From Pantoea sp. 18069 (GTDB taxonomy: Bacteria; Pseudomonadota; Gammaproteobacteria; Burkholderiales; Burkholderiaceae_C): 44,108 nt of DNA. How positions within the stretch are numbered: the first letter of the stretch is position 1; every line of letters begins with the position of its first letter. Below, piece after piece: positions 22,025-30,195 of the stretch. Location: the NCBI RefSeq assembly GCF_902706035.1, contig NZ_CACSJA010000042.1:1-44108 (forward strand), given 5' to 3'. The notes under the pieces were generated by a model. The model was not told the origin of the DNA and searched no databases. It was given only the letters and a program-made list of their open reading frames with translations. The position numbers and the translations under genes are program-made.

Positions 22025-23284
22025 ATGGAGAATCTCACAGGCTTTTGGGCGCAATGGCTGCGCCCGTCTGCCGGACTGGTGACGCTGCAATGGTCGCTGC
22101 TGCTGGCACTGGCCACCATCGGCGGCTCGCTGTGCCAGCGCTATATCGGCCTGCCCAAGGTGGTCGGCTATTCGCTGGTCGGCACGCTGGTCGGTTTCGC
22201 GGGCTTCAGCGGCGCTCCCTGGCCGCTGCAGGGCATCAGCCTGTTCATGCTCGAACTGGGCGTTTCGCTGGTGCTGTTCGAATGCGGTGGGCGCATTCCG
22301 CTGCGCTGGTTCCGGCACAACCCGATGGTGCTGGTGCAAAGCATCGCCGAAGCCGCGCTGACCTATTTCTCCGTGCTCTGGCTGCTGCGCTGGCTGAACA
22401 CGCCCGCCGACGTCGCCGGCCCGATCGCGATGGTGGCCATGGCCGCCTCGCCGCTGGTGCTGTCGCGCGTCATCACCGACATGCGCGCCGCCGGCGCCGT
22501 GACGGACCGCTCCATGGTGCTCGCCACGCTGTCGACGCTGTACGCGCTGACGCTGGGCAGCGCCCAGGCCGAAGTGTTCCACCGTCCCGCGCAGACGCTG
22601 CTCGACAGCACGTCGGCCGTGGCCGTGGTGCTGGGCGTGTCCATCCTGGTCGCGGCCGTGCTGTCGCTGCTGATGCGGCTGGCCTTGCGCGTGATGAGCC
22701 CGTCCAGCGAAAACACCTCGATCCTGGTGCTCGCGCTGATCGCCGCGGGCACGGCCGTGACCGCGCATCTGGGCGGCTCGGCGCCGCTGGCCGCTCTGCT
22801 CGGCGGCATGCTGCTCAAGCACCTGCATCCGCGCCCCTGGGCCTGGCCGCGCCAGCTCGGCACGGCCTCGACCCTGCTGACGATGATGATGTTCGTGCTG
22901 GTCTCCACCGTCGCTGCGCAGGCCGACTGGAACCTGCCGCTGGCCGGCGTGGTGCTGGCCGTGATCATCGTGCGGCTGCTGGCCAAGGCCATAGGCGTGG
23001 GCCTGGGCAACGTGGGCAGCGGCGCGAGCTGGCGCCAGGCGATGTGGGTCAGCTGCGCGATGGCGCCGATGTCCTCCGTGGCCCTGCTGCTGGCCTCGCA
23101 GTTCGTGTCCGCCGCACCCGACAGCGGCCAGATGATCTCACGCGTCGCGCTGCCTATGATTCTGATGATGGAGCTGATCGGCGCCGTGGTGGCCAGCCTG
23201 GCTTTCCACCGTGCGGGCGAAAGCTCCAAGACCCTGCGGCTGCTCAGCCGCAGCAACGCTCCCGGAGACCGCAATGGGCCTTGA
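22025..23284 (+). CDS. CPA2-type cation:proton antiporter
   Basis: Inner-membrane Na+ or K+/H+ exchanger of the PF00999 type, 419 residues with about 11-12 membrane segments. The first are WSLLLALATIGGSLCQRYIG, YSLVGTLVGFAGFSG and ISLFMLELGVSLVLFECGG. The ELGVSLVLFECG helix matches the membrane-embedded acidic helix of the family. There is no C-terminal NAD-binding (TrkA-N) domain, so it is shorter than KefB/KefC. AGGAGG lies 7-12 bases before the ATG. Its end overlaps the next gene by 11 bp, so the two are translated from one message. Confidence 0.85.
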   Translation: MENLTGFWAQWLRPSAGLVTLQWSLLLALATIGGSLCQRYIGLPKVVGYSLVGTLVGFAGFSGAPWPLQGISLFMLELGVSLVLFECGGRIPLRWFRHNPMVLVQSIAEAALTYFSVLWLLRWLNTPADVAGPIAMVAMAASPLVLSRVITDMRAAGAVTDRSMVLATLSTLYALTLGSAQAEVFHRPAQTLLDSTSAVAVVLGVSILVAAVLSLLMRLALRVMSPSSENTSILVLALIAAGTAVTAHLGGSAPLAALLGGMLLKHLHPRPWAWPRQLGTASTLLTMMMFVLVSTVAAQADWNLPLAGVVLAVIIVRLLAKAIGVGLGNVGSGASWRQAMWVSCAMAPMSSVALLLASQFVSAAPDSGQMISRVALPMILMMELIGAVVASLAFHRAGESSKTLRLLSRSNAPGDRNGP

Positions 23285-24398
23285 AGCTTTCCACCATTCC
23301 GAACCGCTGACGCTGGGCGTGGAGCTCGAGCTGCAGTTGCTCAACACCCACGACTACGATCTCGCGCCCTACGCCGAAGACATGCTGCGCCTGATGGCGA
23401 AAACCCCGCTGCCCGGCAGTGTGGTGCCCGAGATGACCAGCAGCATGATCGAGATTTCGACGGCCATCTGCCACTCGGCCTCCGAAGTGCTGGGCCAGCT
23501 CACGCCTATCCGCGACGCGCTCGTCAAGAATGCCGACAAGCTCAACATCGCGATCGCGGGCGGCGGCACCCACCCGTTCCAGCAATGGCACGAGCAGCGC
23601 ATCTACGACAAGCCGCGGTTTCGCGAGCTGTCCGACCTCTACGGCTACCTGTCCAAGCAGTTCACCATCTTCGGCCAGCATGTGCACATCGGCTGCCCCG
23701 ATGCCGATGCGGCGCTGCTGATGCTGCACCGCATGTCGCGCTATATCCCGCACTTCATCGCGCTGTCGGCGTCCAGCCCCTATGTGCAGGGCCAGGACAC
23801 GGCCTTCGATTCGGCGCGGCTGAACTCGGTGTTCGCGTTCCCGCTGTCGGGGCGCGCGCCCTGCGTGCTGACCTGGGGCGAGTTCGAGCACTACTTCGAC
23901 AAGATGACCGGCACCGGCGTGGTCAAGAGCATGAAGGACTTCTACTGGGACATACGGCCCAAGCCCGAGTTCGGCACCATAGAGATCCGCGTGTTCGACA
24001 CGCCGCTGACCATAGAGCGCGCGGCCGCGCTCTCGGGTTACGTGCAGTCGCTCGCGGCCTGGTTCCTCGACACCCAGCCGTTCACGCCCAGCGAGGACGA
24101 TTACCTGGTCTACACCTACAACCGTTTCCAGGCCTGCCGCTTCGGGCTCGACGCGGTCTATGTGGACCCGGCCACGGGGCGCCACCAGCCGCTGGCCGAG
24201 CACATCCTGCACACCATGGACCAGATCGCCACCCACGCCGCGCGCCAGGGCGCAGCGCCTTCGCTGCACCTGCTGCGCCTCGATGTCGAAGCCGGCCAGA
24301 ACGACGCGCGCTGGCTGCGTGAACGCCAGCGCGAAGAGCAGCTGCTGGCCGAAACCAGCCGCCAGGCGGCGCTGCGCTTTCGGGGACAGCCAATATGA
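23274..24398 (+). CDS. YbdK-type carboxylate-amine ligase (glutamate-cysteine ligase family 2)
   Basis: Predicted ATP-dependent carboxylate-amine ligase of 374 residues, from the GCS2 family that includes E. coli YbdK, an enzyme with weak gamma-glutamylcysteine synthetase activity. The N-terminus FHHSEPLTLGVELELQLLNT contains the acidic metal/ATP ligands. It continues with SMIEISTAICHS, GGGTHPFQQWHEQRI, FGQHVHIGCPDADAAL and RPKPEFGTIEIRVFDTP, all conserved. The ATG at 23274, with GGAG upstream, lies inside the end of the antiporter gene. Earlier in-frame starts would lengthen the overlap and lack a ribosome-binding site. Confidence 0.9.
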   Translation: MGLEAFHHSEPLTLGVELELQLLNTHDYDLAPYAEDMLRLMAKTPLPGSVVPEMTSSMIEISTAICHSASEVLGQLTPIRDALVKNADKLNIAIAGGGTHPFQQWHEQRIYDKPRFRELSDLYGYLSKQFTIFGQHVHIGCPDADAALLMLHRMSRYIPHFIALSASSPYVQGQDTAFDSARLNSVFAFPLSGRAPCVLTWGEFEHYFDKMTGTGVVKSMKDFYWDIRPKPEFGTIEIRVFDTPLTIERAAALSGYVQSLAAWFLDTQPFTPSEDDYLVYTYNRFQACRFGLDAVYVDPATGRHQPLAEHILHTMDQIATHAARQGAAPSLHLLRLDVEAGQNDARWLRERQREEQLLAETSRQAALRFRGQPI

Positions 24399-24400
24399 AT

Positions 24401-24479
24401 CCCCCCCTGAGCGACTTCGTCGCGTCCCCCTAGGGGGACGACACCCTCGCTGCGGGACGGCCCTTGCTCGGTGTCCCTG
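24401..24479. repeat. Dispersed repeat family B, copy 2 (inverted)
   Basis: CCCCCTGAGCGACTTCG ... GGGGGACGACACCCTCG, CTGCGGGACGGCCCTTGCTC is the shortened reverse orientation of the family B block. It starts 3 bases after the stop of the YbdK-type gene. Confidence 0.7.
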
Positions 24480-24532
24480 ACCTGGCTCAAGCCGGTATCG
24501 AACGGCAGTGAACTAAATTCAGAAAGCCTTGA

Positions 24533-25489
24533 ATGGGTGAATTCGACCTGATCCGCACATTTTTCACGCACCCCGTGCGCCGCGCCGCGCTGGGCGTGGG
24601 CGACGACTGCGCGCTGCTCGCACCCACGCCGGGCATGCAGCTCGCGGTGTCGAGCGACATGCTGGTCGAAGGCCGGCACTTCTTCGCCGACGTAGCCCCG
24701 CTGCGGCTGGGCCACAAGGCGCTCGCCGTGAACCTCAGCGACCTCGCGGCCTGCGGCGCCCGGCCGCTGGCCTTTACGCTGGCGCTGTCGCTGCCGCGCG
24801 CCGACGCCGCCTGGGTCGCCGCGTTTGCCGAGGGGCTGCTCGCGCTGGCCGACGCGCACGACTGCGAACTCATAGGCGGCGACACCACGCAAGGCCCGCT
24901 GAACATCTGCATCACCGTCTTCGGCGAAGTGCCCGCGGGCCAGGCGCTGCTGCGCAGCGGCGCGCGCGCGGGCGACGACATCTACGTCAGCGGCAGTCTG
25001 GGCGACGCGCGCCTCGCGCTCGAAGCCTTGCAGGGCCGTCTGGCGCTGCCACCGGAGACACTGGCCGCGGCGCGTCTGCGGCTGGAAATGCCGACCCCGC
25101 GCGTGGCGCTGGGCCAGGCCCTGCGCGGCATCGCCAGCAGCGCCCTCGACCTGAGCGACGGCCTGCTCGGCGACCTGGGCCATATCCTCGCGCAATCGCG
25201 CGTCGGTGCCTGCATCGATACCCGGCTCACAAGCCCGCTGCTTGCCGCCGGCCTGCCCAACGATGCGGAACTCGTGCGGCAATGCACGCTCGCGGGCGGC
25301 GACGACTACGAACTGTGCTTCACGGCCGCGCCAGCGCTGCGCGCCCAGGTTGCGGCCACAGCCCTGGCAAGCGACACGCCCGTCACACGCATAGGCAGCG
25401 TGCAGTCCCAGACCGGCCTGCGGCTGCTCGACGCCCAGGGGCAGGAGATGCTCAAGCGCTACGCCTCGTTCGACCACTTTTCCGTTTGA
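24533..25489 (+). CDS. thiL: Thiamine-monophosphate kinase
   Basis: Phosphorylates thiamine monophosphate to the cofactor thiamine diphosphate. The 318-residue protein has the ThiL/PurM fold signatures: GEFDLIRTFF, GVGDDCALL (Mg/ATP Asp pair), AVSSDMLVEGRHF, LGHKALAVNLSDLAACGA, ELIGGDTTQGPL and ALDLSDGLLGDLGHIL. It is followed by pgpA and pncC, a gene order common in betaproteobacteria. Its upstream region is repeat family B with no obvious promoter. Confidence 0.96.
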   Translation: MGEFDLIRTFFTHPVRRAALGVGDDCALLAPTPGMQLAVSSDMLVEGRHFFADVAPLRLGHKALAVNLSDLAACGARPLAFTLALSLPRADAAWVAAFAEGLLALADAHDCELIGGDTTQGPLNICITVFGEVPAGQALLRSGARAGDDIYVSGSLGDARLALEALQGRLALPPETLAAARLRLEMPTPRVALGQALRGIASSALDLSDGLLGDLGHILAQSRVGACIDTRLTSPLLAAGLPNDAELVRQCTLAGGDDYELCFTAAPALRAQVAATALASDTPVTRIGSVQSQTGLRLLDAQGQEMLKRYASFDHFSV

Positions 25490-25583
25490 GAGACAGGGAC
25501 GGCGGCGCATACTCCCACAAATACCGCTCCACGGAGATCATAGAATCAGGCTATTAATCTTCAAATCTATTTGCAATTTACTT

Positions 25584-26144
25584 ATGTCACGCCCTTTCGC
25601 CACGCCTGCTGAGGCGCCTCGCCCATCCCGCAAGCCTCCGGCGCCCTATCGCCCCAGCGTGCGCTTCATGATGGCCCACCCGGCCCATTTCATCGCGCTG
25701 GGCCAGGGCTCTGGCCTGGGCCGCATCGCACCGGGCACGGTCGGCAGCCTTTGGGGCTGGGCCACGTTCCTGCTGCTGCAGCTCTGGTTCACGCCGACGC
25801 AGCTCGGCTGGATCATCGCCGGCGCCCTGATTCTGGGCTGCTGGGCCTGCACCGTCACCGCGCAGCACATGCGCGTCGCCGACCCGGGCCATATCGTCTG
25901 GGACGAAGTCGTCGGCATCTGGCTGGTGCTGTGGCTGTGCATGCCCATGGGCTGGTGGGGCCAGCTGTGCGCGTTTGCGCTGTTCCGCTTCTTCGACGCC
26001 GCCAAGCCCCAGCCCGTGCGCTGGGCCGATCAGCTGTTCAAGGGCTTTGGCTGGCGCGGCGGCATTGGCATCATGTTCGACGACCTGATCGCCGCCGGCT
26101 GCACGCTGCTGACCATCGCGCTGTGGCGCCATTTCTTTTTCTGA
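25584..26144 (+). CDS. pgpA: Phosphatidylglycerophosphatase A
   Basis: Inner-membrane phosphatase converting phosphatidylglycerol phosphate to phosphatidylglycerol. The 186-residue product has MMAHPAHFIALGQGSGLGRI, APGTVGSLWGW (conserved), several membrane helices, VWDEVVGIWLVLW (acidic metal-site helix), FALFRFFDAAKPQPV, and GFGWRGGIGIMFDDLIAA, the family's key motifs. It is preceded by an AT-rich 50-bp stretch (about 25535-25583) that may hold its own promoter. It ends 5 bases before pncC. Confidence 0.95.
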   Translation: MSRPFATPAEAPRPSRKPPAPYRPSVRFMMAHPAHFIALGQGSGLGRIAPGTVGSLWGWATFLLLQLWFTPTQLGWIIAGALILGCWACTVTAQHMRVADPGHIVWDEVVGIWLVLWLCMPMGWWGQLCAFALFRFFDAAKPQPVRWADQLFKGFGWRGGIGIMFDDLIAAGCTLLTIALWRHFFF

Positions 26145-26149
26145 ACGCC

Positions 26150-26629
26150 ATGTCCACCGCACTCGTCACCGAACTTGCCGCGGCGCTGCTGGCGCGCGGC
26201 GCGCAGATGGCCACGGCCGAAAGCTGTACCGGCGGGCTGATCGCCGGCGCCTGCACCGAGATCGCGGGTTCGAGCGACTGGTTCGAACGCGGCTTCGTCA
26301 GCTATTCCAACCAGGCCAAGACCGAGATGCTGGGCGTGGACGCAGCGCTGATCGATGCCCATGGCGCCGTGAGCGAAGCCGTCGCGCTGGCCATGGCGCA
26401 CGGTGCGGTGGCCCATTCGCGCGCCCGGTGCAGCCTGGCCGTGACCGGCGTGGCCGGCCCCGGCGGCGGCTCGCCCGCCAAACCCGTGGGCATGGTCTGG
26501 TTCGGCTGGTGCGTCAACGGCCAGGCCGAGGCGGAGTGCATGCGCTTCGATGGCGACCGCGCGGCCGTGCGGCAGGCGACGGTGGAGCATGCGCTGGCCG
26601 GGTTGTTGCGGCGCTTGGGCGCGGGCTAG
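26150..26629 (+). CDS. pncC: CinA-family nicotinamide-nucleotide amidohydrolase
   Basis: A 159-residue stand-alone CinA C-terminal domain. Such proteins deamidate nicotinamide mononucleotide to nicotinate mononucleotide in the pyridine-nucleotide cycle. Motifs: MATAESCTGGLIAGA with catalytic Ser/Thr, SYSNQAKTEMLGV, GAVSEAVALAMAHGA, and VTGVAGPGGGSPAKPVGMVW. It starts 5 bases after pgpA and is probably co-translated with it. Confidence 0.92.
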   Translation: MSTALVTELAAALLARGAQMATAESCTGGLIAGACTEIAGSSDWFERGFVSYSNQAKTEMLGVDAALIDAHGAVSEAVALAMAHGAVAHSRARCSLAVTGVAGPGGGSPAKPVGMVWFGWCVNGQAEAECMRFDGDRAAVRQATVEHALAGLLRRLGAG

Positions 26630-26650
26630 CCACTTGCCTGGGGCCCGGCC

Positions 26651-26760
26651 CTTCGATCCTTCGGCAGGCTCAGGACTCAGGGTGAACGGTGATACGGACG
26701 CTGGGCGAACGGTGATTGGGGCGTGGTGTCAAATCCGTTCGGGCTGAGCCTGTCGAAGCC
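26651..26760. repeat. Repeat family C, two copies between convergent genes
   Basis: TTCGGCAGGCTCAGGACTCAG (26660-26680) and, in the other orientation, CCGTTCGGGCTGAGCCTGTC (26735-26754) are copies of the common TTCGACAGGCTCAGG-type repeat. Inverted copies between pncC and the SulP gene could form a hairpin that serves as a two-way terminator. No gene in 26630-26793. Confidence 0.6.
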
Positions 26761-26793
26761 CCCTGTATTCAACCAGCCGAGCAAGCGTGGGGG

Positions 26794-28269
26794 CTACTTC
26801 ACCCGTTCCATCAACTGCCGGCTGCTGGCAGTCAGCCCCGTGACCTCCACCGCACAGCCATGCGCGCGCAGCCGCTGCACGACCTTCTCCAGCGCCGCCA
26901 CCGCGGTGATGTCCCAGAACTGCGCGCCGCTCGCATCGATGCGCACCGCGCGCCCTTCGACGCCGCGCACGTCGAACGCGTCGACCAGCGCATCGGCCGA
27001 GGCAAAGAACACCTGGCCCGTGACGCTCCAGGTGCGCGTAGCGGCGCTATCGTCGTCTTCGCAGCGCACCTGCAGCAGCTGCGACACCTTGGCCATGAAG
27101 AACACGCCGCTGAGCAGCACGCCCACGGCCACGCCGACGGCAAGGTTGTGCGTCACCAAGGTCAGCACCACCGTCGCCAGCATCACCGTCGTCGATGTCC
27201 TGGGATGGCGCGCGATCTCGCCCAGGCTGCCCCAATTGAAGGTGGCCACCGACACCGTGACCATGATGGCCACCAGCGCCACGACCGGCACCAGCGCCAC
27301 CCAGGGCTTGAGCAGCACGATCAGCACCAGCAGGAACACGCCGGCGAACAGCGTCGACAGGCGGCCGCGCCCGCCATAGGTCACATTGCCCACGGCCTGG
27401 CCTATCATGCCGCAGCCGGCAATGCCGCCAAAGCAGCTGGCCGCGACGTTGGCCAGGCCCAGGCCCCTGCATTCGCGGTTCTTGTCGCTGGGCGTATTGG
27501 TCATTTCATCGACCACCGACGCCGTGAGCACCGACTCGAGCAGGCCCACCATGGCAATTGCAATCGCGGGCAGCAAGATGATGCGCAGCGTTTCCCAGGC
27601 CAGCGGCACTTCGGGCAGGCCGAACGACGGCAAGGCATCGGGCAGGTGACCCAGGTCGGCGACGGTCGCCACCGGCAGGCCCAGGCCCGCGGCCAGCAGC
27701 GTCAATACCAGCACGCAGATCAGCGGCGAGGGAATCACCGCCAGGGCCGCGATGTTCAGGCGGCGTGCCATCCAGGGCAGGCCATAGATCAACGCCAGCC
27801 CCAGCACCAGCAGCGCCCAGCCCGCGCCGTTGGCCTGGTGCAGATGCGGCAGCTGCGCGCTGAAGATCAGGATGGCGAGCGCGTTGACAAAGCCGGTGCG
27901 CACCGAACTCGAGACAAAGCGCACCAGCAACCCCATGCGCAGCCAGCCGAAAATGATCTGCACCAGGCCTGCAAGCAGGCCCGCGGCCAGCAGATAGGCC
28001 AGGCCGTGCGAAGCCACCAGCGGCGCGGCGACCAGTGCCACCGACCCCGCAGCCGCCGACACCATCGCCGGGCGCGCACCCGCGAACGCGATGACGATGC
28101 TGATCACAAACGACGCGTACAGCCCCACGGCCGGGTCCACGCCGGCGACAAACGAAAACGCGATGACTTCGGGAATCAGCGCAAACGTCGCGACCGCGCC
28201 GGCCAGCAGTTCACGCGGAATGCTGGGTGCCCATTCGGCACGCAGGCGGGCAAGCAAAGGGGGGGCCAT
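26794..28269 (-). CDS. SulP-family anion transporter with STAS domain
   Basis: Inner-membrane sulfate/bicarbonate-type anion transporter of 491 residues from the ATG at 28269. After RAEWAPSIPRELLAGAVATF come about 12-14 membrane segments (e.g. YASFVISIVIAFAGARPAMV, AIAIAMVGLLESVLTASVVD, FGGIAGCGMIGQAVGN). The C-terminal STAS domain (about 400-491) shows VRIDASGAQFWDITAVAALE. This is shorter than classical SulP proteins (~550) but matches the compact bacterial group. The real substrate is unknown. An in-frame TTG 36 codons earlier would add an atypical hydrophilic lead and is not preferred. Confidence 0.88.
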   Translation of the reverse strand: MAPPLLARLRAEWAPSIPRELLAGAVATFALIPEVIAFSFVAGVDPAVGLYASFVISIVIAFAGARPAMVSAAAGSVALVAAPLVASHGLAYLLAAGLLAGLVQIIFGWLRMGLLVRFVSSSVRTGFVNALAILIFSAQLPHLHQANGAGWALLVLGLALIYGLPWMARRLNIAALAVIPSPLICVLVLTLLAAGLGLPVATVADLGHLPDALPSFGLPEVPLAWETLRIILLPAIAIAMVGLLESVLTASVVDEMTNTPSDKNRECRGLGLANVAASCFGGIAGCGMIGQAVGNVTYGGRGRLSTLFAGVFLLVLIVLLKPWVALVPVVALVAIMVTVSVATFNWGSLGEIARHPRTSTTVMLATVVLTLVTHNLAVGVAVGVLLSGVFFMAKVSQLLQVRCEDDDSAATRTWSVTGQVFFASADALVDAFDVRGVEGRAVRIDASGAQFWDITAVAALEKVVQRLRAHGCAVEVTGLTASSRQLMERVK

Positions 28270-28392
28270 AACAATGAAAGCTCTCAAGAAACAGCTTTTT
28301 TCTGCCAAATAAATCAATGACTTAGCAATGATCCGATTTATGCAAACAGCGATCGCAAAGTCATGATTTTTTTCCAAAACGAATAGCTAATG

Positions 28393-28477
28393 GCCGTTCA
28401 CCCTGAGCTTGTCGAAGGGTGCCTCCACCCTAGGCCAGTGCGCCAGTTCATCCTTCGACAGGCTCAGGACGAACGGG
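28393..28477. repeat. Repeat family C, inverted pair
   Basis: CCGTTCACCCTGAGCTTGTC (28394-28413) and TCCTTCGACAGGCTCAGGAC (28451-28470) face each other and can form a long stem. They occupy the 5' side of the SulP gene together with an AT-rich stretch (28300-28390) that may carry its promoter. The rest of 28270-28690 is family B repeat. Confidence 0.65.
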
Positions 28478-28590
28478 ATTTTGAGGCCGTGCCTCACCTT
28501 GTCACGCTGTTTCTTGACAACGCCTGGCGAGGTTTCTCCTCGCTTACCCAGCTCAGGGCGAGCAGGCTCGAAATCGGCGCGGCCCAGCTC

Positions 28591-28687
28591 AGGGGCAGCG
28601 AGCAAGGGCCGCCCCGCAGCGAGGCTGCCGTCCCCCTCCACCGAAGGATGAGAGGGGGAAGCCGCGTGAGCGGCTCAGGGGGTGCTT
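28591..28687. repeat. Dispersed repeat family B, copy 3
   Basis: Same orientation as copy 1: GGGCAGCGAGCAAGGGCCGC, AGCGAGGCTGCCGTCCCCC, CCGAAGGATGAGAGGGGGAA, CTCAGGGGGTGCTTA. It ends 3 bases from the stop of the UPF0149 gene, as copy 1 does at rpe. Confidence 0.8.
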
Positions 28688-28689
28688 AT

Positions 28690-29532
28690 TTACCCACCAT
28701 GACACTTCTTGAACTTCTTGCCGCTGCCGCAAGGGCAGGCATCGTTGCGGCCGGGCTGCACGCCCTTGACGATGGTTTCCTGGCGCGGGCCCATGCTCTT
28801 CCACAGCTGGCGCAGGTCGTAGATGCCCCAGATGGCTTCGCCGAACTGCTCCACGCGCGCCTGGCTGGTGCTGGCCGGGCCGTTTTCATCGTACATGCAG
28901 ACTTCGGGCTTGCCGGTGTCGTCTTCGGTCAAGGCAACCACCGATTCCAGTGCGGCGTCCAGCCACTGCGCGGCTTCCTTGTCGCGCGGTGCAGCCCATT
29001 CCTCGGGCCAGTTTTCGACGGCGAACATGAAGCCCAGCGCCCAGACCTGGCCAAACGAAGGGATTTCCTGGCCGTCCATTTCGGCGCGCTCTTCCTCGGG
29101 CAGGCTGGCGATCGCGCCGCGCATGTCCATGGCTTCGGGCTGGAACGTGCGGTCGTCGTCGAGCGTCTTCACGTCGGCGTCGAGCTGCTGCACGACTTCA
29201 TCCCAGCGCGCCTGCCACAGCGCGAGGAAACGCTCTTGCTGTTCTACGTCCTTGAACGCGTCGATCTTGGGCAGCGGCTGGCCTTCGGTGACTTCGAGTT
29301 CGGCACCGTCGCCCAGCAGCATGGGCAGGTATTCGGCCGGAGGAATCGCGCGGCGCGTGCAGACCAGCGCCGTGAGAAAACCGTCGCAGAATTCCCACTG
29401 GGGAATTTCCTCGCCGCGCGAACGCAGGTCTTCGAGGATCAGGTCCAGCTCTTCGAGCGCGTCGCCGTCAAGCGCGGCACCGGCCGCCGTCAGGTCTTCA
29501 TCGGCGGGAATGGGAGTGTTTTGTTCGGTCAT
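28690..29532 (-). CDS. UPF0149 (YecA-like) protein with SEC-C zinc-binding tail
   Basis: A 280-residue cytoplasmic protein. The N-terminal two thirds match UPF0149/YecA (EELDLILEDLRSRGEEIPQWEFCDGFLTALVC; ALGFMFAVENWPEEW). The C-terminus GRNDACPCGSGKKFKKCHGG is a SEC-C motif, which binds one zinc through C-x-C-x8-C-H and in SecA contacts SecB and ribosomes. Proteins of this build are thought to associate with ribosomes, but the function is not settled. The ATG at 29532 was chosen over an upstream in-frame start because a TACACT -10-like element lies about 95 bp upstream and no ribosome-binding site supports the longer form. Confidence 0.9.
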   Translation of the reverse strand: MTEQNTPIPADEDLTAAGAALDGDALEELDLILEDLRSRGEEIPQWEFCDGFLTALVCTRRAIPPAEYLPMLLGDGAELEVTEGQPLPKIDAFKDVEQQERFLALWQARWDEVVQQLDADVKTLDDDRTFQPEAMDMRGAIASLPEEERAEMDGQEIPSFGQVWALGFMFAVENWPEEWAAPRDKEAAQWLDAALESVVALTEDDTGKPEVCMYDENGPASTSQARVEQFGEAIWGIYDLRQLWKSMGPRQETIVKGVQPGRNDACPCGSGKKFKKCHGG

Positions 29533-29679
29533 GGTGGAATCTTTCGTGGAGGCCGCAGCCATCACAGGAGGGCGTCAGGCCAGGGCTGCAGGCCCGGCTG
29601 CGCAACGCAGCAGGCAATTGCCGGCAGTGTAGCCGCCCGGCATAGCCACAGCCTGGCATGGGAGTATCCCGCCCTGGGC

Positions 29680-30195
29680 TCAGCCGGCAAGCGCCCGGGT
29701 TTGCGCGGCAGCTGCCGGCGCCGCCGCGGCGGGTGCGTCCAGCAGAATATTGCCGACCGTCGCACCCAGCAGCGCCAGGCGCTTGCGCAGCGCCAGCACC
29801 GCCTTGTCCTTGCTCAGCAGCAAGGCACGGTGCTGCACCGCGAGCGCGAGGAAATGCTGGTCGTCAGGGTCCCTGCAGACCACCTGGATCGCAGGCGCCT
29901 CGGGTTGATAGGCCACACCGGCATCGAATGCCGCGAGCACGCTGGCGCTGCTCAGGCCGTAGAAGGCCACGCGCGGCGCGATCTGTGGATAACCGAGAAC
30001 GCGCTCGAGCTCCACGCGCTGCGCGGCATCGGCGATCCAGCGCAGCGCCCCTTCGTCCAGCAAGGCGCGCACCGGCGCGATCGCCGGGTCGTTGAAGACC
30101 AGCAGATCGAGCACCATGTTGGTATCGAGCACCAGGGGCCGCGGCACGACGTCGTGGGCCGCATTGCACTGCGGCCAGCGCAGCACGATCTTCAT
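29680..30195 (-). CDS. PIN-domain protein (COG1569-type putative toxin)
   Basis: A 171-residue PIN-fold protein. PRPLVLDTNMVLDLLVF gives the first acidic residue and TN pair, RVELERVLGY a conserved Glu, and CRDPDDQHFLALAV the C-terminal acidic cluster, completing a metal-dependent RNase site. Databases often label this family as a toxin of a toxin-antitoxin pair, but no antitoxin gene adjoins it. Its ATG overlaps the stop of the upstream rRNA methyltransferase gene (ATGA). That tight coupling suggests a housekeeping RNA-processing partner rather than a toxin; this is inference. The end is Ala-rich and low complexity. Confidence 0.85.
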   Translation of the reverse strand: MKIVLRWPQCNAAHDVVPRPLVLDTNMVLDLLVFNDPAIAPVRALLDEGALRWIADAAQRVELERVLGYPQIAPRVAFYGLSSASVLAAFDAGVAYQPEAPAIQVVCRDPDDQHFLALAVQHRALLLSKDKAVLALRKRLALLGATVGNILLDAPAAAAPAAAAQTRALAG